Source: Alitta virens
Taxonomy: Eukaryota; Annelida; Polychaeta; Phyllodocida; Nereididae
NCBI GenBank assembly: GCA_932294295.1
Contig: OW028574.1
Coordinates: forward strand, 9,372,215-9,436,214
Direction of reading: 5' to 3'
Length of the DNA stretch: 64,000 nt
In this document: piece by piece, positions 51,789 through 62,426 of the stretch
How positions within the stretch are numbered: the stretch's first letter is position 1
Layout: each line of letters starts with the position of its first letter
Program-made: the position numbers and the translations under genes
Notes under the pieces: generated by a model
What the model was told of the DNA's origin: nothing
The model's database searches: none
What the model saw: the letters and a program-made list of their open reading frames with translations, nothing else

Positions 51789-53329
51789 AGAAAATCAACC
51801 AGACTTTTACAAGTCAGAAAATGTGCCAAGAAAAAAAATATGTGCTTAGACCTGAACATAAACCAAGATCCAACGGGCATTGTTACTATTAATAGCATGG
51901 TAAGCTAGGTTACTTATAAAAGTAATTTTACTTTCATCGAAATTTGACGGAGCTTACGCATGATTGTAGATCAATTAGCGAAATGACAATTTTTGAAAAG
52001 AAGTGCTGAAATGTATATATTACTAATTTCAAACGACTTTGACTCGAAATGGACATTTAGAAGATGAATGTACTGCCCTACATAGATTAGTACATTGGAA
52101 GACTGTGTAAATATTTAGCTTGTTCTCAAGACTTGCTCTTGCGCTGATATTAGCTCAGGAGTTCTTGTGCATTATGGAGGGACCCTGTTTGTTTATGAAC
52201 CATAACAGGCGCCTAGGATCTAGACAAGACCAGATTAATCCCATGTAATAACTAAAGAGGGACACTTAAGTGGGGAGGGGTTAATTTGGAGGTCTTAATT
52301 AAGGGAGTTTCCAGGGCGGGGGTGACAAAAGGAATTGCCACCAGGGGACGATTTATTGGCCGTAAGATGTCGCTGCGGTGTCTTCATTACTGCTTCCGGT
52401 TGTTAGGACATTGAAGCATGGGATGGAATTGCCTAAAAATAACTCATTATGTCAAGACTGCGATAATGATATTAAGGCCACGAAAGTCCAAGGAGCTAAG
52501 GCTTTATCGAGATTGTTTACAGATAGGACAAGATTGAAGGAAAGGATCTGAGAAGCAAAGAAGCATAAGACAGGATTTATCCGTTATTTTCTTTGGTATT
52601 AGAGGAAAATGACTATTAACTCTCAGATGAGTAAGCTTTGTATATCCTAAGCGCCCCATAGCAGCAGCCAAAAATGGAAGTAGTGGGGTTTATGGTACTA
52701 TCTGGCACTATGGGGAGCAAAGCTGATGCTGCTGAGCAGCTACTATGTAAGGGGTAAGGGGTATAATGCGCTATGCATATTGTCGTGAGCTGCTGTTATC
52801 GTGTAAATGGGCGACATTAGCATCCATGCTGACTCATCCTAAACGGTGTCAATGGTTGCGTAATAGGCCCTACAGGATTTGCTGCAGATAAGGCAAAGGT
52901 TCTTGGGTGCAAAAGCATCGTCAGGACACCCATTTGTCCCACTGACACGGCAAGCTAATTTGCCTAGAGGTATTTTTGTTGGAGTTTTTTTTAGATGTTT
53001 GGACATATACCAATAAAACCCTGGTTTATGCGCATCTCACCACACACAACATGTTAGTGTGCTCTTTAATGGGGTGCCAAATGAGGGTTTATTACCCCCA
53101 TCACATTTGATGCTGTCTAGGATGGTAATGCACCCTGCAGCTGTCATCGTAGGACACGGCTATTTCTGGGATATTGTGTTTAATGGCTGTGTTAAAATAT
53201 AAATTCTTGTTTTTACAATAATGCCACACTTAAATTTATATAAGACTCGCATTGTTGACCAAAAGCCATTGTGATGTTGTTTTATTTTAATGGACATCGC
53301 AAAGTTAAATTAATGTCAAATAATGCCTT

Positions 53330-53560
53330 AGATAGATAGATACTTTATTTTCATCGAAATTTAAACATACATGCTTATTAAGACATTTCATTATGACACA
53401 AATATTTCGATGAAGGGGATGCACAAGAGTTTCGTGGAAACTATGTTTAATTGTGCATCCCCGCGCAATATCATTATACTAAATAATTAACAAAAGTTAT
53501 ATATAATAATAAAAAAAAAAAAATTACCTTAACTGGTTCAACAGACTGCCTTGGTAGCAT
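53330..53560 (-). mobile_element. Possible antisense LINE 3' end with TATC tail
   Basis: TAGATAGATAGATACTTTAT on the + strand is, in reverse, an ATAAAG signal with a TATC tail. The downstream sequence is AT-rich. The tail resembles that of SINE family B. Confidence 0.4.
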
Positions 53561-54628
53561 TTATTATTTCACAATAGAGTAGATATATTTTATTTTAGAA
53601 ACCTCAAATAGTGAAATAACAGTATAAATAAAATAAAAACAATAAGCTGTGTGATAGCACTGAAATAAAAGCTTGTAGAATGAGTCAACTAAAATGACCT
53701 TAACAAGAGACTAGCTATAAATAGCTCACTTAAGTGAGGTTTTATAAAATTGTCACTGTCAAGTGTTACGTAACATCCAGTTAATATAATAAATCTGTAT
53801 TTAAGGTCTGTGGATTATTTACGAAATGACACGAACTAATTCCTTTATGCAGAAAACAGTGAAATCAACCCACTACAATTGTCTATAATTTCTATGAAAT
53901 CATGTATTTAAAAAAAAAATAAAAAAGTGATTAATATATTTAGCTTCTCGAGTTAAAAACAATATGGAAAAATATGGAAAAAGAAACATCATTGATCTCT
54001 TTATATGACATGATATCTATGGTTTGTGGAAAAAAATATGTATTATGTAGGGGACATAATTTCATTAAACTTTTTTGTTCGTGTCTTTGAAAAAAAAAAA
54101 AAACATCTTGGTCCTGACAAAAACCTGACATGTCTCTTTTTATTGCAAAAATAGGAAGAAAGAGTGAAAATAAAAAAAATGCTTTAAGAAGTCAATCGTT
54201 GAAATCATGACAAGTTCACATGCATCTTTCCCCGATTCCACCAGTGTCATATTCCCATGGAAACAAAAAGATTTTAGGAGATAAAATCTAGAACTTACTG
54301 CAGCCAGGTAGGATTTCTGCAGGCGAGTTCCATGAAAGACGAACTAAACTCCAGTTTCTAGCTAAACTTTTTGAGTGCATCCCACACGAAGGACTGCAGC
54401 CAATGTGTTGTCAGTTTAAAACTCCTGATAAGGTTTTGGATTATCCACCAGCGGCAGACGTAATGATGACACATTAAGACAGGGACCAAAATTACATTTT
54501 TTGGTTATACCTTTCCACACTGCCCCAATAGGCCTTAAGGTGAATTTCTAACAAGTTCAATGGCCTTGAATACTACAGTTATCACATGTTTATTTTGAGA
54601 ATAGGTTATAGTTATATCCCTCACAGTC

Positions 54629-55110
54629 GGGAGTTAATTAACATTTTTGTTGGTTATATCCCGACACCGAAGGCGGAGGGATATAACTCCCGACTATGAG
54701 AAATAAAACTAACATATACTCCATAAGGCATATTCACTATATTTTGTTGTTTTGTTTTGATGCCTTTATTACGCAAAACAAATTTAGTTTGCACTCAAAA
54801 GGGAGTTAACTAACATTTTTGTTGGTTATATCCCGACGCCGAACAAAAATATTAGTTAACTCCCGACTTATACTCCATCAGGCATATTTACTCATTTGTT
54901 TAATTGGTTTTATTACAATGCCTTTATTACGCAAAACAAATTCAGGAGGGAGTTAACTAACATTTTCGTTGGTTATAGCCCGCTCAGAACAATAGGAAAA
55001 CAGTCTGAGTGGAGTCTTAAATAATTTATTCACGTTCGAAGTGGTCATATTCTTGAAGCCGAAGGCTGAGTGAAATATGAAAACTGAGTGGAATAAATTC
55101 ATGTTTTCTC
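54629..55110. repeat. Composite repeat with hairpins next to a neurexin exon
   Basis: GGGAGTTAACTAACATTTT-type blocks recur at 54629, 54801 and 54948, and GCCTTTATTACGCAAAACAA recurs at 54762 and 54920. The arms 54801-54823 and 54842-54864 form a 23-bp inverted repeat with one mismatch and an 18-nt loop. Motifs such as GAAGCCGAAGGCTGAG follow. Looks like a multi-copy DNA-transposon derivative; superfamily not identified. Confidence 0.6.
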
Positions 55111-55290
55111 AAAATATTACGATTTTATCCTTTGTCTCCCCCAAATACTCTAGGATTTAGATAGAAATGCATTTGACAGTGTTAGTTCAATTTTGCGCTG
55201 TCAAAAAACAGTCAAAATCGCGCTCTAAAAGTGATGTAAACAATCTTTATTTTCACGGCACATAATTGTCCTACACAAAATATTTACTAA

Positions 55291-55530
55291 ATGGCAGAAG
55301 CGCAATTTAGTTTGAAGCACGGTGATGTCAAGCTTTTGTCTAAATTCCTCTCCGTTACCGAGCTTTTGATGAAAACGTTCAGTAAGGATGGGACCGCTAT
55401 GGGACTCGACCATGGATTACTGTCATGCTCAGCGATCTGCATTCGGCATTGACAGAGATATTTAGCCGTTTAGAGGACAAAATCGCCACTGGAATAAGAG
55501 ACAAGAGTACAAAAGTGTAACATTTTGACA
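55291..55530 (+). pseudogene. Coding-like remnant of unknown origin (about 75 codons, one frameshift)
   Basis: From ATG at 55291 a frame reads MAEAQFSLKHGDVKLLSKFL, continues to RH and a stop at about 55450. The next frame reads ALTEIFSRLEDKIATGIRDK. The second half is amphipathic and coil-like, of the type seen in ORF1 proteins of retroelements, but I recognise no specific family. It is contiguous with the composite repeat before it, so a decayed mobile-element protein is the likeliest source. Confidence 0.3.
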
Positions 55531-55587
55531 ATTTTTTCTCAGGTATCAAGAACATTCTACTTATCTAACCATGAACTTTATTTTCAG

Positions 55588-55754
55588 GTGATGGATTGGA
55601 CTTCATGAACCTGGCTCTCCGAGAAGGGGGTGTCGTTCTCAGCATGAACCTTGGATCCGGGGTCTTCGAAACGGAAGTGAAACCGCGAAAAGGCAGCGTC
55701 CGGTTTGACGACAACCTCTGGCACAAGTTAAAGGTCGAGAGGGAAGCCCGAGAG
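55588..55754 (+). CDS. Neurexin-like gene, internal exon: second part of the LNS2-type domain, ending at the SS2 position
   Basis: Seen: the acceptor TTTATTTTCAG ends at 55587. A 167-nt exon follows (2 nt plus 55 codons) and the donor GAG|GTCAGT starts at 55755, so the exon enters in phase 1 and leaves in phase 0. The peptide includes GDGLDFMNLALREGG, VLSMNLGSGVFE and FDDNLWHKLKVEREARE. Known: vertebrate LNS2 reads [22 protein letters not shown] and then NAWHDVKVTRNLRQ, with alternatively spliced segment SS2 directly after NLRQ; here the exon stops at the equivalent point. From memory, LNS2 binds calcium through an Asp in DYVNL and a backbone carbonyl of the Leu in NLGSG 17 residues later. 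Both residues occur here at that spacing (exon codons 4 and 21). The next exon, which should complete the domain, was not found before the window end. Confidence 0.9.
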
Positions 55755-57812
55755 GTCAGTTTTTATACTTTTAAATGATACTTCATAATGAATAAAGTCT
55801 TAACAAGATTTAAATATATGAAAATTTCATAAAAACTATCACATATGTAATATAAAGCATAGTTGTTACTGAAGCCCATATATACGCATGGTGCGATTAA
55901 AGCTAGCATGAAATGTTCGCTTGATTTCCAGAATGACAGTTGAAGAAATAATTCAGGTGTAATGTTGAATGTGTCCATGGCAACCACCTCGTTGACAGAA
56001 AAAAATTTAAGTAGATTTGAAGAATATGCATCAGTTGTAGTGTGCTAAGATAAGATAAGATAAGATAAGATAAAACTTAATTTAAGCTACAAAGCTTTTA
56101 GCCGACTGGTAAAAATAGCAAAGAATGAAGATATATATACAGATGATTATAATCATAGAATTATTATGACTTAACTGAACAATGATACCCCATAGCATTG
56201 GTGCATTGTCTATTTTTTTGGGAGGATTTTGGTATAGTTCATTATCTCAGCCACATGGGATATCATCTTGAAAGTATATATAACATAATAGTTTTATTAT
56301 CTAGGTAATATTCTGTATTTTACATAATTATTTAAGCAATTGCTCATACTTACGTTGATATTAATTAGTAAATTGTAATTTAAATAATGCATGATTCATA
56401 ATGGCTAAACACATGTACCATGTTTCATAATTCATGATATACATTTCCAAATGTTACGAGAATTTTTTTTTTTTTTAACTCTGCGTGATACTAAATATTT
56501 TGAACGCAATTATTATTCAAAAGAGTTGTGAGTTATGACAAATGTCACCAGGGGTCATAGTTATGTTTTGACGGATCAGAAAATGGGAAAAGTTTACTTA
56601 ATAGTGCAAAAACATACTGCAGCATTATGTGGGCTATACATTGGTGTGTATTTTGTATATCTTTGCATTGGAGCACATGGTCTGATCTGCACCTGGAACT
56701 AGTGAAATGTGACTGTCTGGTTTGTGAGTGGAAGGTGGAAGAGGAGGGAGGAGGGTAGGGGGCAGGTGGAAGGGGGGGGGGGGGTGGGCATTGGTGATAT
56801 AGGCACTGTGTTATGTAACTGTGTGATGTACAATCTTTGTATTCAAATGTCTCTGCTTCATCTTTTGTCAATTAGTCAATTACTGTTTGGGTGAATTATC
56901 AAAAAGGAAGGAATCGCCAAAACTCGAGTTGAATCGAAAGCTAAAACAAGTCACCATCATTGTTGAACTTCATTAGTGTCATTTAATGATCTATATTTAT
57001 TTTTTTATTTGAGAGGAAATCAAACTACAGAATAGTGAATCGGGATAATAGAAATGGCGTCATTGGTTTTAATGAACACAGAGTAAATCACCAATTTAGG
57101 AAATCGCAAATTTCAAGAAAATACTTGAACATGGCAAGGATTGGAAATACTTAATTCCGTTTCATTTGACACAGCGACGATCAGGTCTAATTAGACTCAG
57201 TCTCCAGTTAAAGTCTGCAACATGAACTTCTTATACATTTAATTTTTCAGGGAGATCTAAGTAGAAGCAGGATGTAATTTACTTTGTGGAGATCTTGTCT
57301 ATGAAAATAGGTGGGTGGCAGCTGCTTTAAAGGCCTCTAAGAAATTCTATATAAGAGGGAAAATTAGTTTACCAACTTCACAAGTTCCAAGATCTCAAAG
57401 TTGTAATAAGTAAGAAGGAAAAAGGCCTGAAAGGGCAACCACCTTTCTACAGGCTCATTGTAACTCCATTTTGAGATGCTCAATTATGTACGTATGTTAG
57501 AGCTGTCTATCATATTCATGTGTGTTGTTTGGAATTATGACATATTTATGATAGTGTTTCAATGTTCTTACATTATTGACAGCTCATGTCTGAATCATTT
57601 TCATCTTTCATTTTCATGGATTAATCTGTTCAGTTCCCTCCAAGCATCTCATCATTACGTTGTCATGTTGATGGAGGACGGAATACTTTAAGTCACAACC
57701 AAGTCAGCTATGAAATTTAAGACTTGTCATGCAACTGGATTCATTAATCATTAGACAAATTAGCCCTTGCTGACATAGTGCGGATATCAAAGTTTCAGTT
57801 GCCAGAAGACTG
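55755..57812 (+). other. Intron after the second neurexin exon
   Basis: Starts with donor GTCAGT. No SS2 microexon or following LNS2 exon was recognised between here and 64000, although small exons would be easy to miss. AATTTTTCAG ending at 57251 is the best nearby acceptor, but it lacks a matching donor. Confidence 0.6.
56046..56130 (-). mobile_element. Possible antisense LINE 3' end with TTATC tail
   Basis: Five copies of AAGAT-type pentamer (GATAAGATAAGATAAGATAA) then AACTTAATTTAAGCTACAAA. This is the reversed pattern of a LINE 3' end with a pentamer tail. Confidence 0.35.
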
Positions 57813-57993
57813 CTGAGGGTGGGGGCCTAGCTCAGTGGTAGCACACTGGGCTTCCAACCACTGGGTCCTGATTCCCGGTTGAGCCTAAGTTGGATGGCCG
57901 TTTCATCCTTCATCTCGTTGCCATGGTCCCTGCCTGTCCTAATTTGCCCATCAGGTGCAGAAACACAGGACGTAAAACCCTAGTCCACCACCA
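57813..57993 (+). mobile_element. SINE family A copy with a deleted B box
   Basis: Flanked by CCAGAAGACTG (57802-57812) and CCAGGAGACTG (57994-58004). The A box is intact (CTAGCTCAGTGGTAGC), but the sequence GGGTCCTGATTCCCGG shows a loss of about 7 bp through the B box, so this copy should not be transcribed from its own promoter. Tail CCACCACCACC. Confidence 0.9.
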
Positions 57994-58515
57994 CCAGGAG
58001 ACTGGTGTCCAAAGCTCCTCAGTTGGGACATGGACGTGTGTCCTTCCTCGCTGCCTCATGCGAGTAAGTTGTGGGTCAGGGGGCAGAGTATATTCGCTGC
58101 AAAGTAATCAATCAAAACAGATCAAGCCCACTGATCTAGACTAGCTGAGGTTTCCCTTGAATCATAATACACTCCACTGGTAATTTATCAGGAGACCCTG
58201 TCAAAGACTCAACTTATAACTTGGCAAATTCTGTATTTGGGAGACTTGCCTTCAAGGGTAATAACCCTCGTTCTCATTAGCCTTGTTGAAGTTGTTTTAT
58301 TTAAGATGTATTGATAAGGTGAAAACTACAATGCAGAGATCATGCAGATAACCACTATTCTTGGCCTTAATTGTGTGAATAGTGAGATAGTCTGAAGGTT
58401 TGTAATTGAAAATATGGATTGAGCCGAAATATTACAACCTTTAAAAATATTATATTAGTAAAGTAGCCATAAATATTAAACAGGCAAAACTAGCATTATT
58501 TACTCTCTGTTTTGA

Positions 58516-58612
58516 AGTTAAGTCGACTTATATGACCAGCTGCTAGAGGCAAACGTAATGATAAGATGATACGGCTTGGAGTCCATGCCATGTTACACAT
58601 TTGCGCCCAATG
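58516..58612 (-). mobile_element. SINE fragment of the same type, antisense
   Basis: ATATGACCAGCTGCTAGAGG, then CAAACGTAATGATAAGATGA and ATGCCATGTTACACATTTGC are the reverse complement of the tail and core seen at 12367 and 18216. Confidence 0.7.
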
Positions 58613-58669
58613 ACCTCTGTGAGAAGATAGCTTCACCGATGATACACATTTACCCTAATTGCGGATTCT

Positions 58670-58822
58670 ACATGGCCAATTGTGCCACGTGCGTTTACCA
58701 TGCGTTTGGATAAACGCATGGAAAAAGCATGGTTTTTGGCTCATTATAATTAGCTAAAAACCATACATTTTCCATGCGTTTATCCTTCTCATGGAAAACG
58801 CACGTAGCACATTTGGCCATGT
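58670..58822. mobile_element. Palindromic MITE, copy 5 (most complete)
   Basis: 153 bp, running from ACATGGCCAATTGTGCCACG to GCACATTTGGCCATGT. The two arms pair almost throughout around TTATAATTAGC. Best template for the family consensus. Confidence 0.85.
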
Positions 58823-59466
58823 TATAGCAAAGTGAACGATATGTACTTTTGCTTCTTTAAGAAAACCTTATTGAGAAATGCAGCAGCAGACATTTAATGA
58901 AGCAAATTAGGTTGGTATTTTAATATTCCATTTAGAAACCTTGTCAGCTTTTCAGAATATCTGCTATGCCCTCGGGTGCTGGGATTGAAGGTGATCAAAC
59001 AATAGCATTGCAGAGAGGTACTTGCTGCGATTGTTTGCAGAGCTCTGCCACACATGTAATGTAGCGAGATGCAAATACTTCTCTAGCAATGCAAGTGTGA
59101 AGAGCTCAGTAATACAGCATAAAAGAGTTTCGAGAAGTTTTCTAAAAGATATCAGAGAGCATTGGGTCAATGAAGAAAACCAAGACAAAAGTGTTTGAGA
59201 GAAACATGTAAACAAATAGAGGCTGGATTTGGGAGGTTCATAGAAGGTGAAGGGAAAAAGGGATGAAAGACCAAACTGCAAAAGATTTGGAAGAGATGCA
59301 GGAACCTGGAGAAACCCTTTTATTCAAACTTAAGCATTGTGTATCCATGGGTTAAATCTAGCCAAATCTGAGCTACTATTTACCAAGGCTGCTTGCTAAC
59401 ATGTGTTACAATTTCTTTCAATTGGCACTAGTAATAGTGGATTTTCACGGAAGGTTCTCTATATTT

Positions 59467-59537
59467 CCACCAGGTGGCTAAGACAGAATACTGCAATTCT
59501 ATTGGCTGAAAAAGTTCCCGCCCTTGGCTGTGATTGG
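59467..59537. promoter_or_regulatory. Candidate regulatory cluster: CTCF core, two inverted CCAAT boxes, E2F-like site
   Basis: Seen: CCACCAGGTGGC at 59467-59478 is a full match to the CTCF core. ATTGG boxes lie at 59501-59505 and 59533-59537, 32 bp apart, with TTCCCGCC (E2F-like) at 59515-59522 between them. Known: paired NF-Y boxes about three helical turns apart with an E2F site are typical of cell-cycle promoters. No convincing gene follows, so this may be an intronic enhancer, an unannotated promoter or chance. Confidence 0.3.
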
Positions 59538-60086
59538 CTGAAGCAAAGTGCATTCTAGAAGCAGTATTTTTCTGAAAATTAGCCTTATGGAATAAGAGAA
59601 GAGGAAAGACTTATGTTTTGCTGAATTTAGGGCTGTTCAGTGAAAGACTCTACTGCCATTAATGCTCTTACATTTTATGACTTCATATAAGAGACATTTC
59701 TGATGTATTCAACCAACTGAAAATGATAAAGATTGTGAGTCATTTGGATGTCATTTGGCTTATGCCTGTCACTGCAATTTTGCACAGTTGCACCAAACCT
59801 GAATTAACACCTGCATGGAATACAGGCGCTACATTTCTCTGCGCAGTTAGATGGATAGGATACGTTTACAGATGTCTATGGAGATGCAGTGTCTGGGAGT
59901 CCAAATGAAATGTTGGTAGTGGTTAGGGTAATCCATAAGTTGCTGGCCCAGCAGTTGTTGGCAATTACAAACATCTTGAAAAATTCAGAGCAGACGAAAG
60001 AAGATATGGATCAGACAGGAAATTGGGGAGGATGGGCGATGGTTAACCATTGGCCAGAAAGGTCGAAGCATAATTTTTTTTTGTAA

Positions 60087-60473
60087 GGCAGGCTATCCAC
60101 TGGAAAGGAAAAACCGGGAAATTTGTAATAAAAAATTCCCTGCAGGGTAATTCAGGTAATTTTATGTTACTTTATGAATTCAGGGAAAACACAGGGAATT
60201 TTGTCATTATATGTATAATAATACGTATAATGCTAACAGAATAATGAATAACCCTGGATGGCAGTGTGGCTTATTGTAGATATTAAGTTTCATAGGTTGA
60301 AATGGACTCTGTTGATTTAATAATTACACTAAACTGTGTGGTATTTTCGTGGTGAAGGTACAGCTATTGGGTACCAGGAGGCCGTATAATCACCCGGGAA
60401 AATATCTAGTGAAACAGGGAAAAATCTGGGAAAATACAGGGAATTTTGTTTTCAATTGAGTGCATGCCCTGAT
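60087..60473. mobile_element. Possible hAT-type non-autonomous element
   Basis: The left end CAGGCTATCCACT and the reverse complement of the right end (CAGGGCATGCACT) agree at 10 of 13 positions. The ends carry repeated CAGGGAATTTTG and GGGAAAAT-rich motifs inside. CAGG termini are usual in hAT elements. An 8-bp target duplication is not clear, and no ORF is present. Confidence 0.4.
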
Positions 60474-62173
60474 AAGAGAATTGTGTTATTAAATTGTTGG
60501 AATATAATGCCACTGAATAGACACCTCCAAAACGAGGCATAGATCGAGTGTCCTGATTGTTGACTCAGAGCATTAATTACACGCTTACATAACTAATTCC
60601 TCATGTAGAATGCTGACGTCATCAGTAAACAATGGAAAGGAAACAGACAAAGACAGAACAAACAAAGACGATCTGCTTGCTGACTTCTTTCTGCCGTCAT
60701 TGTTTACCTTTATTTAACATTTTCTGTAATGAGCATCGCATTAGCTTGATTGATGAAACCGAATGAATAAGTGATGAACCTTCCTCCGTTTCTTGTCGTC
60801 CTCCCTTTCCGCTTTTTATTTTACGTTTTCAAGGTTTAAATTGTGCATAATTACCAGGGGTCTGGATTCTAAATTAGGCGAAGTAGAGAACTTAATGATC
60901 AATATATTTAGAATTTAAATTAGCTCTGACGTTTACATGGGCTACGGGAGCACCTCAATGTTTATTAACATTCAAAAACGTTTTTGCTTATTTATGGGTA
61001 GATGCCTTGACATCATACATGGAACCATTTCGAATAAAACTTATAAAACATGGTCTGTGATTAATTAACATGCAGGGAACATTTCCTGTGATTTATTGCA
61101 TCCCAGTACATTTTGGACTTGGCTGATTGGCTTCCATTCATGTGTGTCCTATTGTCATGTTTCAATGAGACATATCAATGTGTCATTCCACATGGAGATT
61201 ATTAAAAGAGAAACTCGTGAATGCCAATATTAAAATCAATATGAGCGGTGTGTATACATTTTGATGAAGTTGTATTGTGTGTGCATGTTGTTGTATAGCG
61301 TCCATTGTTAAGAGAGAACAATGGGTGTGCACAGGAATATCAGCCAATAGAAAGGCAGCAAGTTTGATTAATGTGCTGCAGCCTTAAACTTTTGTTACTC
61401 TCAATGTTAGGAGGTGCTAAAAGAGGTCTGGGCACAATGCTTATTATCTGTAAGTAAATAACGTCCATGCACATTGTTGCACGGTGCAAACTCAATATGG
61501 AATCATTGAATTCTGAATCAAGAGTTTATAAAGAGTTTGTAAAGGGGACTCAAATTTCCCAATTTATCGAAAATAATATCTATTCATAACATGATTGATG
61601 TTTCGGCAAGTTTTGCCATGCTTCGATAGCATTATTATTCATATTCATAATACTGCGTGGTCCTTGTGTTTGAACTTTAAATACCTTGACAGAAGTGATT
61701 CATGTTATTGTAGATTACGATCGGTGGGCATTTTGTGGTTGTCATAGTAGATTCATCCTTGCAGAGAATTTTCTATTTTCTATTTGGGCGGTTTTATAAA
61801 AAAAAAGAAAAAAAAAAGTTTCTAGTCTGTATACTACCTTCTTTTTATATTGTAGGTCTTTTGTATACATTTAAAGTTTTGTAAAAGCAAAACTGACTTA
61901 CAATAGCACAGCACTACTAGCTGATTCATAACCTAGGTGCGAAAGACGTCTGCAAGATGTTCTTGACTTATAGGTGCAGGCGAAGTGCACTACATTGAGT
62001 TACCCCATATGCCATCACTGCCTTATCTTATATTAATGGGGATTTTGTGGAGACTGAGGTGTTGTGGCACATTGTCCCAACAGCTCTGCTTAATATGGTA
62101 TTTATGGGACACCCAGAGTGACAGGCGTGTGACACATCTTCCCATTGTGTTTGATATCGGCAGGTGCAAGTCT
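60474..62173. other. No gene recognised
   Basis: AT-rich, unique-looking intronic sequence. No supported feature. Confidence 0.6.
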
Positions 62174-62426
62174 TAAAACAGGCATCAACTGGTTGGTAAT
62201 ACAGGCTTCACCACATAATGGTTGGTAAAACAGGCATCACCACATACTGGTTTGTAAAACAGCCATCACCACATAGTGTTTAGTAAAACAGTCATCACCA
62301 CATAAGGGTTGGTAATACAGGCATAACCATAGTAGGTTGGTAAAACAGGCATCACCACATACTGGTTGGTAAAACAGGCATCACCAGATACTGGTTGGTA
62401 AAAGAGGCTTCACCGCATACTGGTTG
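62174..62426. repeat. 29-bp tandem repeat, about eight copies
   Basis: Unit begins GGTTGGTAAAACAGGCATCA and ends CCACATACT. Copies differ at several positions, so the array is old. Confidence 0.9.

Larger units (their letters stand above)
50398..55587 (+). other. Intron between the two neurexin exons (5190 bp)
   Basis: GT...AG intron in phase 1 (codon split G|GT, glycine). It contains a full SINE B copy (51488-51788), an AT-rich stretch around 53.2-54.2 kb with a possible antisense LINE 3' end (53330-53560), and a composite repeat with hairpins at 54629-55110, followed by a coding-like remnant that ends about 65 bp before the 3' splice site. No further exon is visible. Confidence 0.85.

Noticed and set aside
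57242..57265. Possible SS2 microexon after the acceptor AATTTTTCAG
   Set aside because: No acceptable donor follows within a short open stretch in phase 0.
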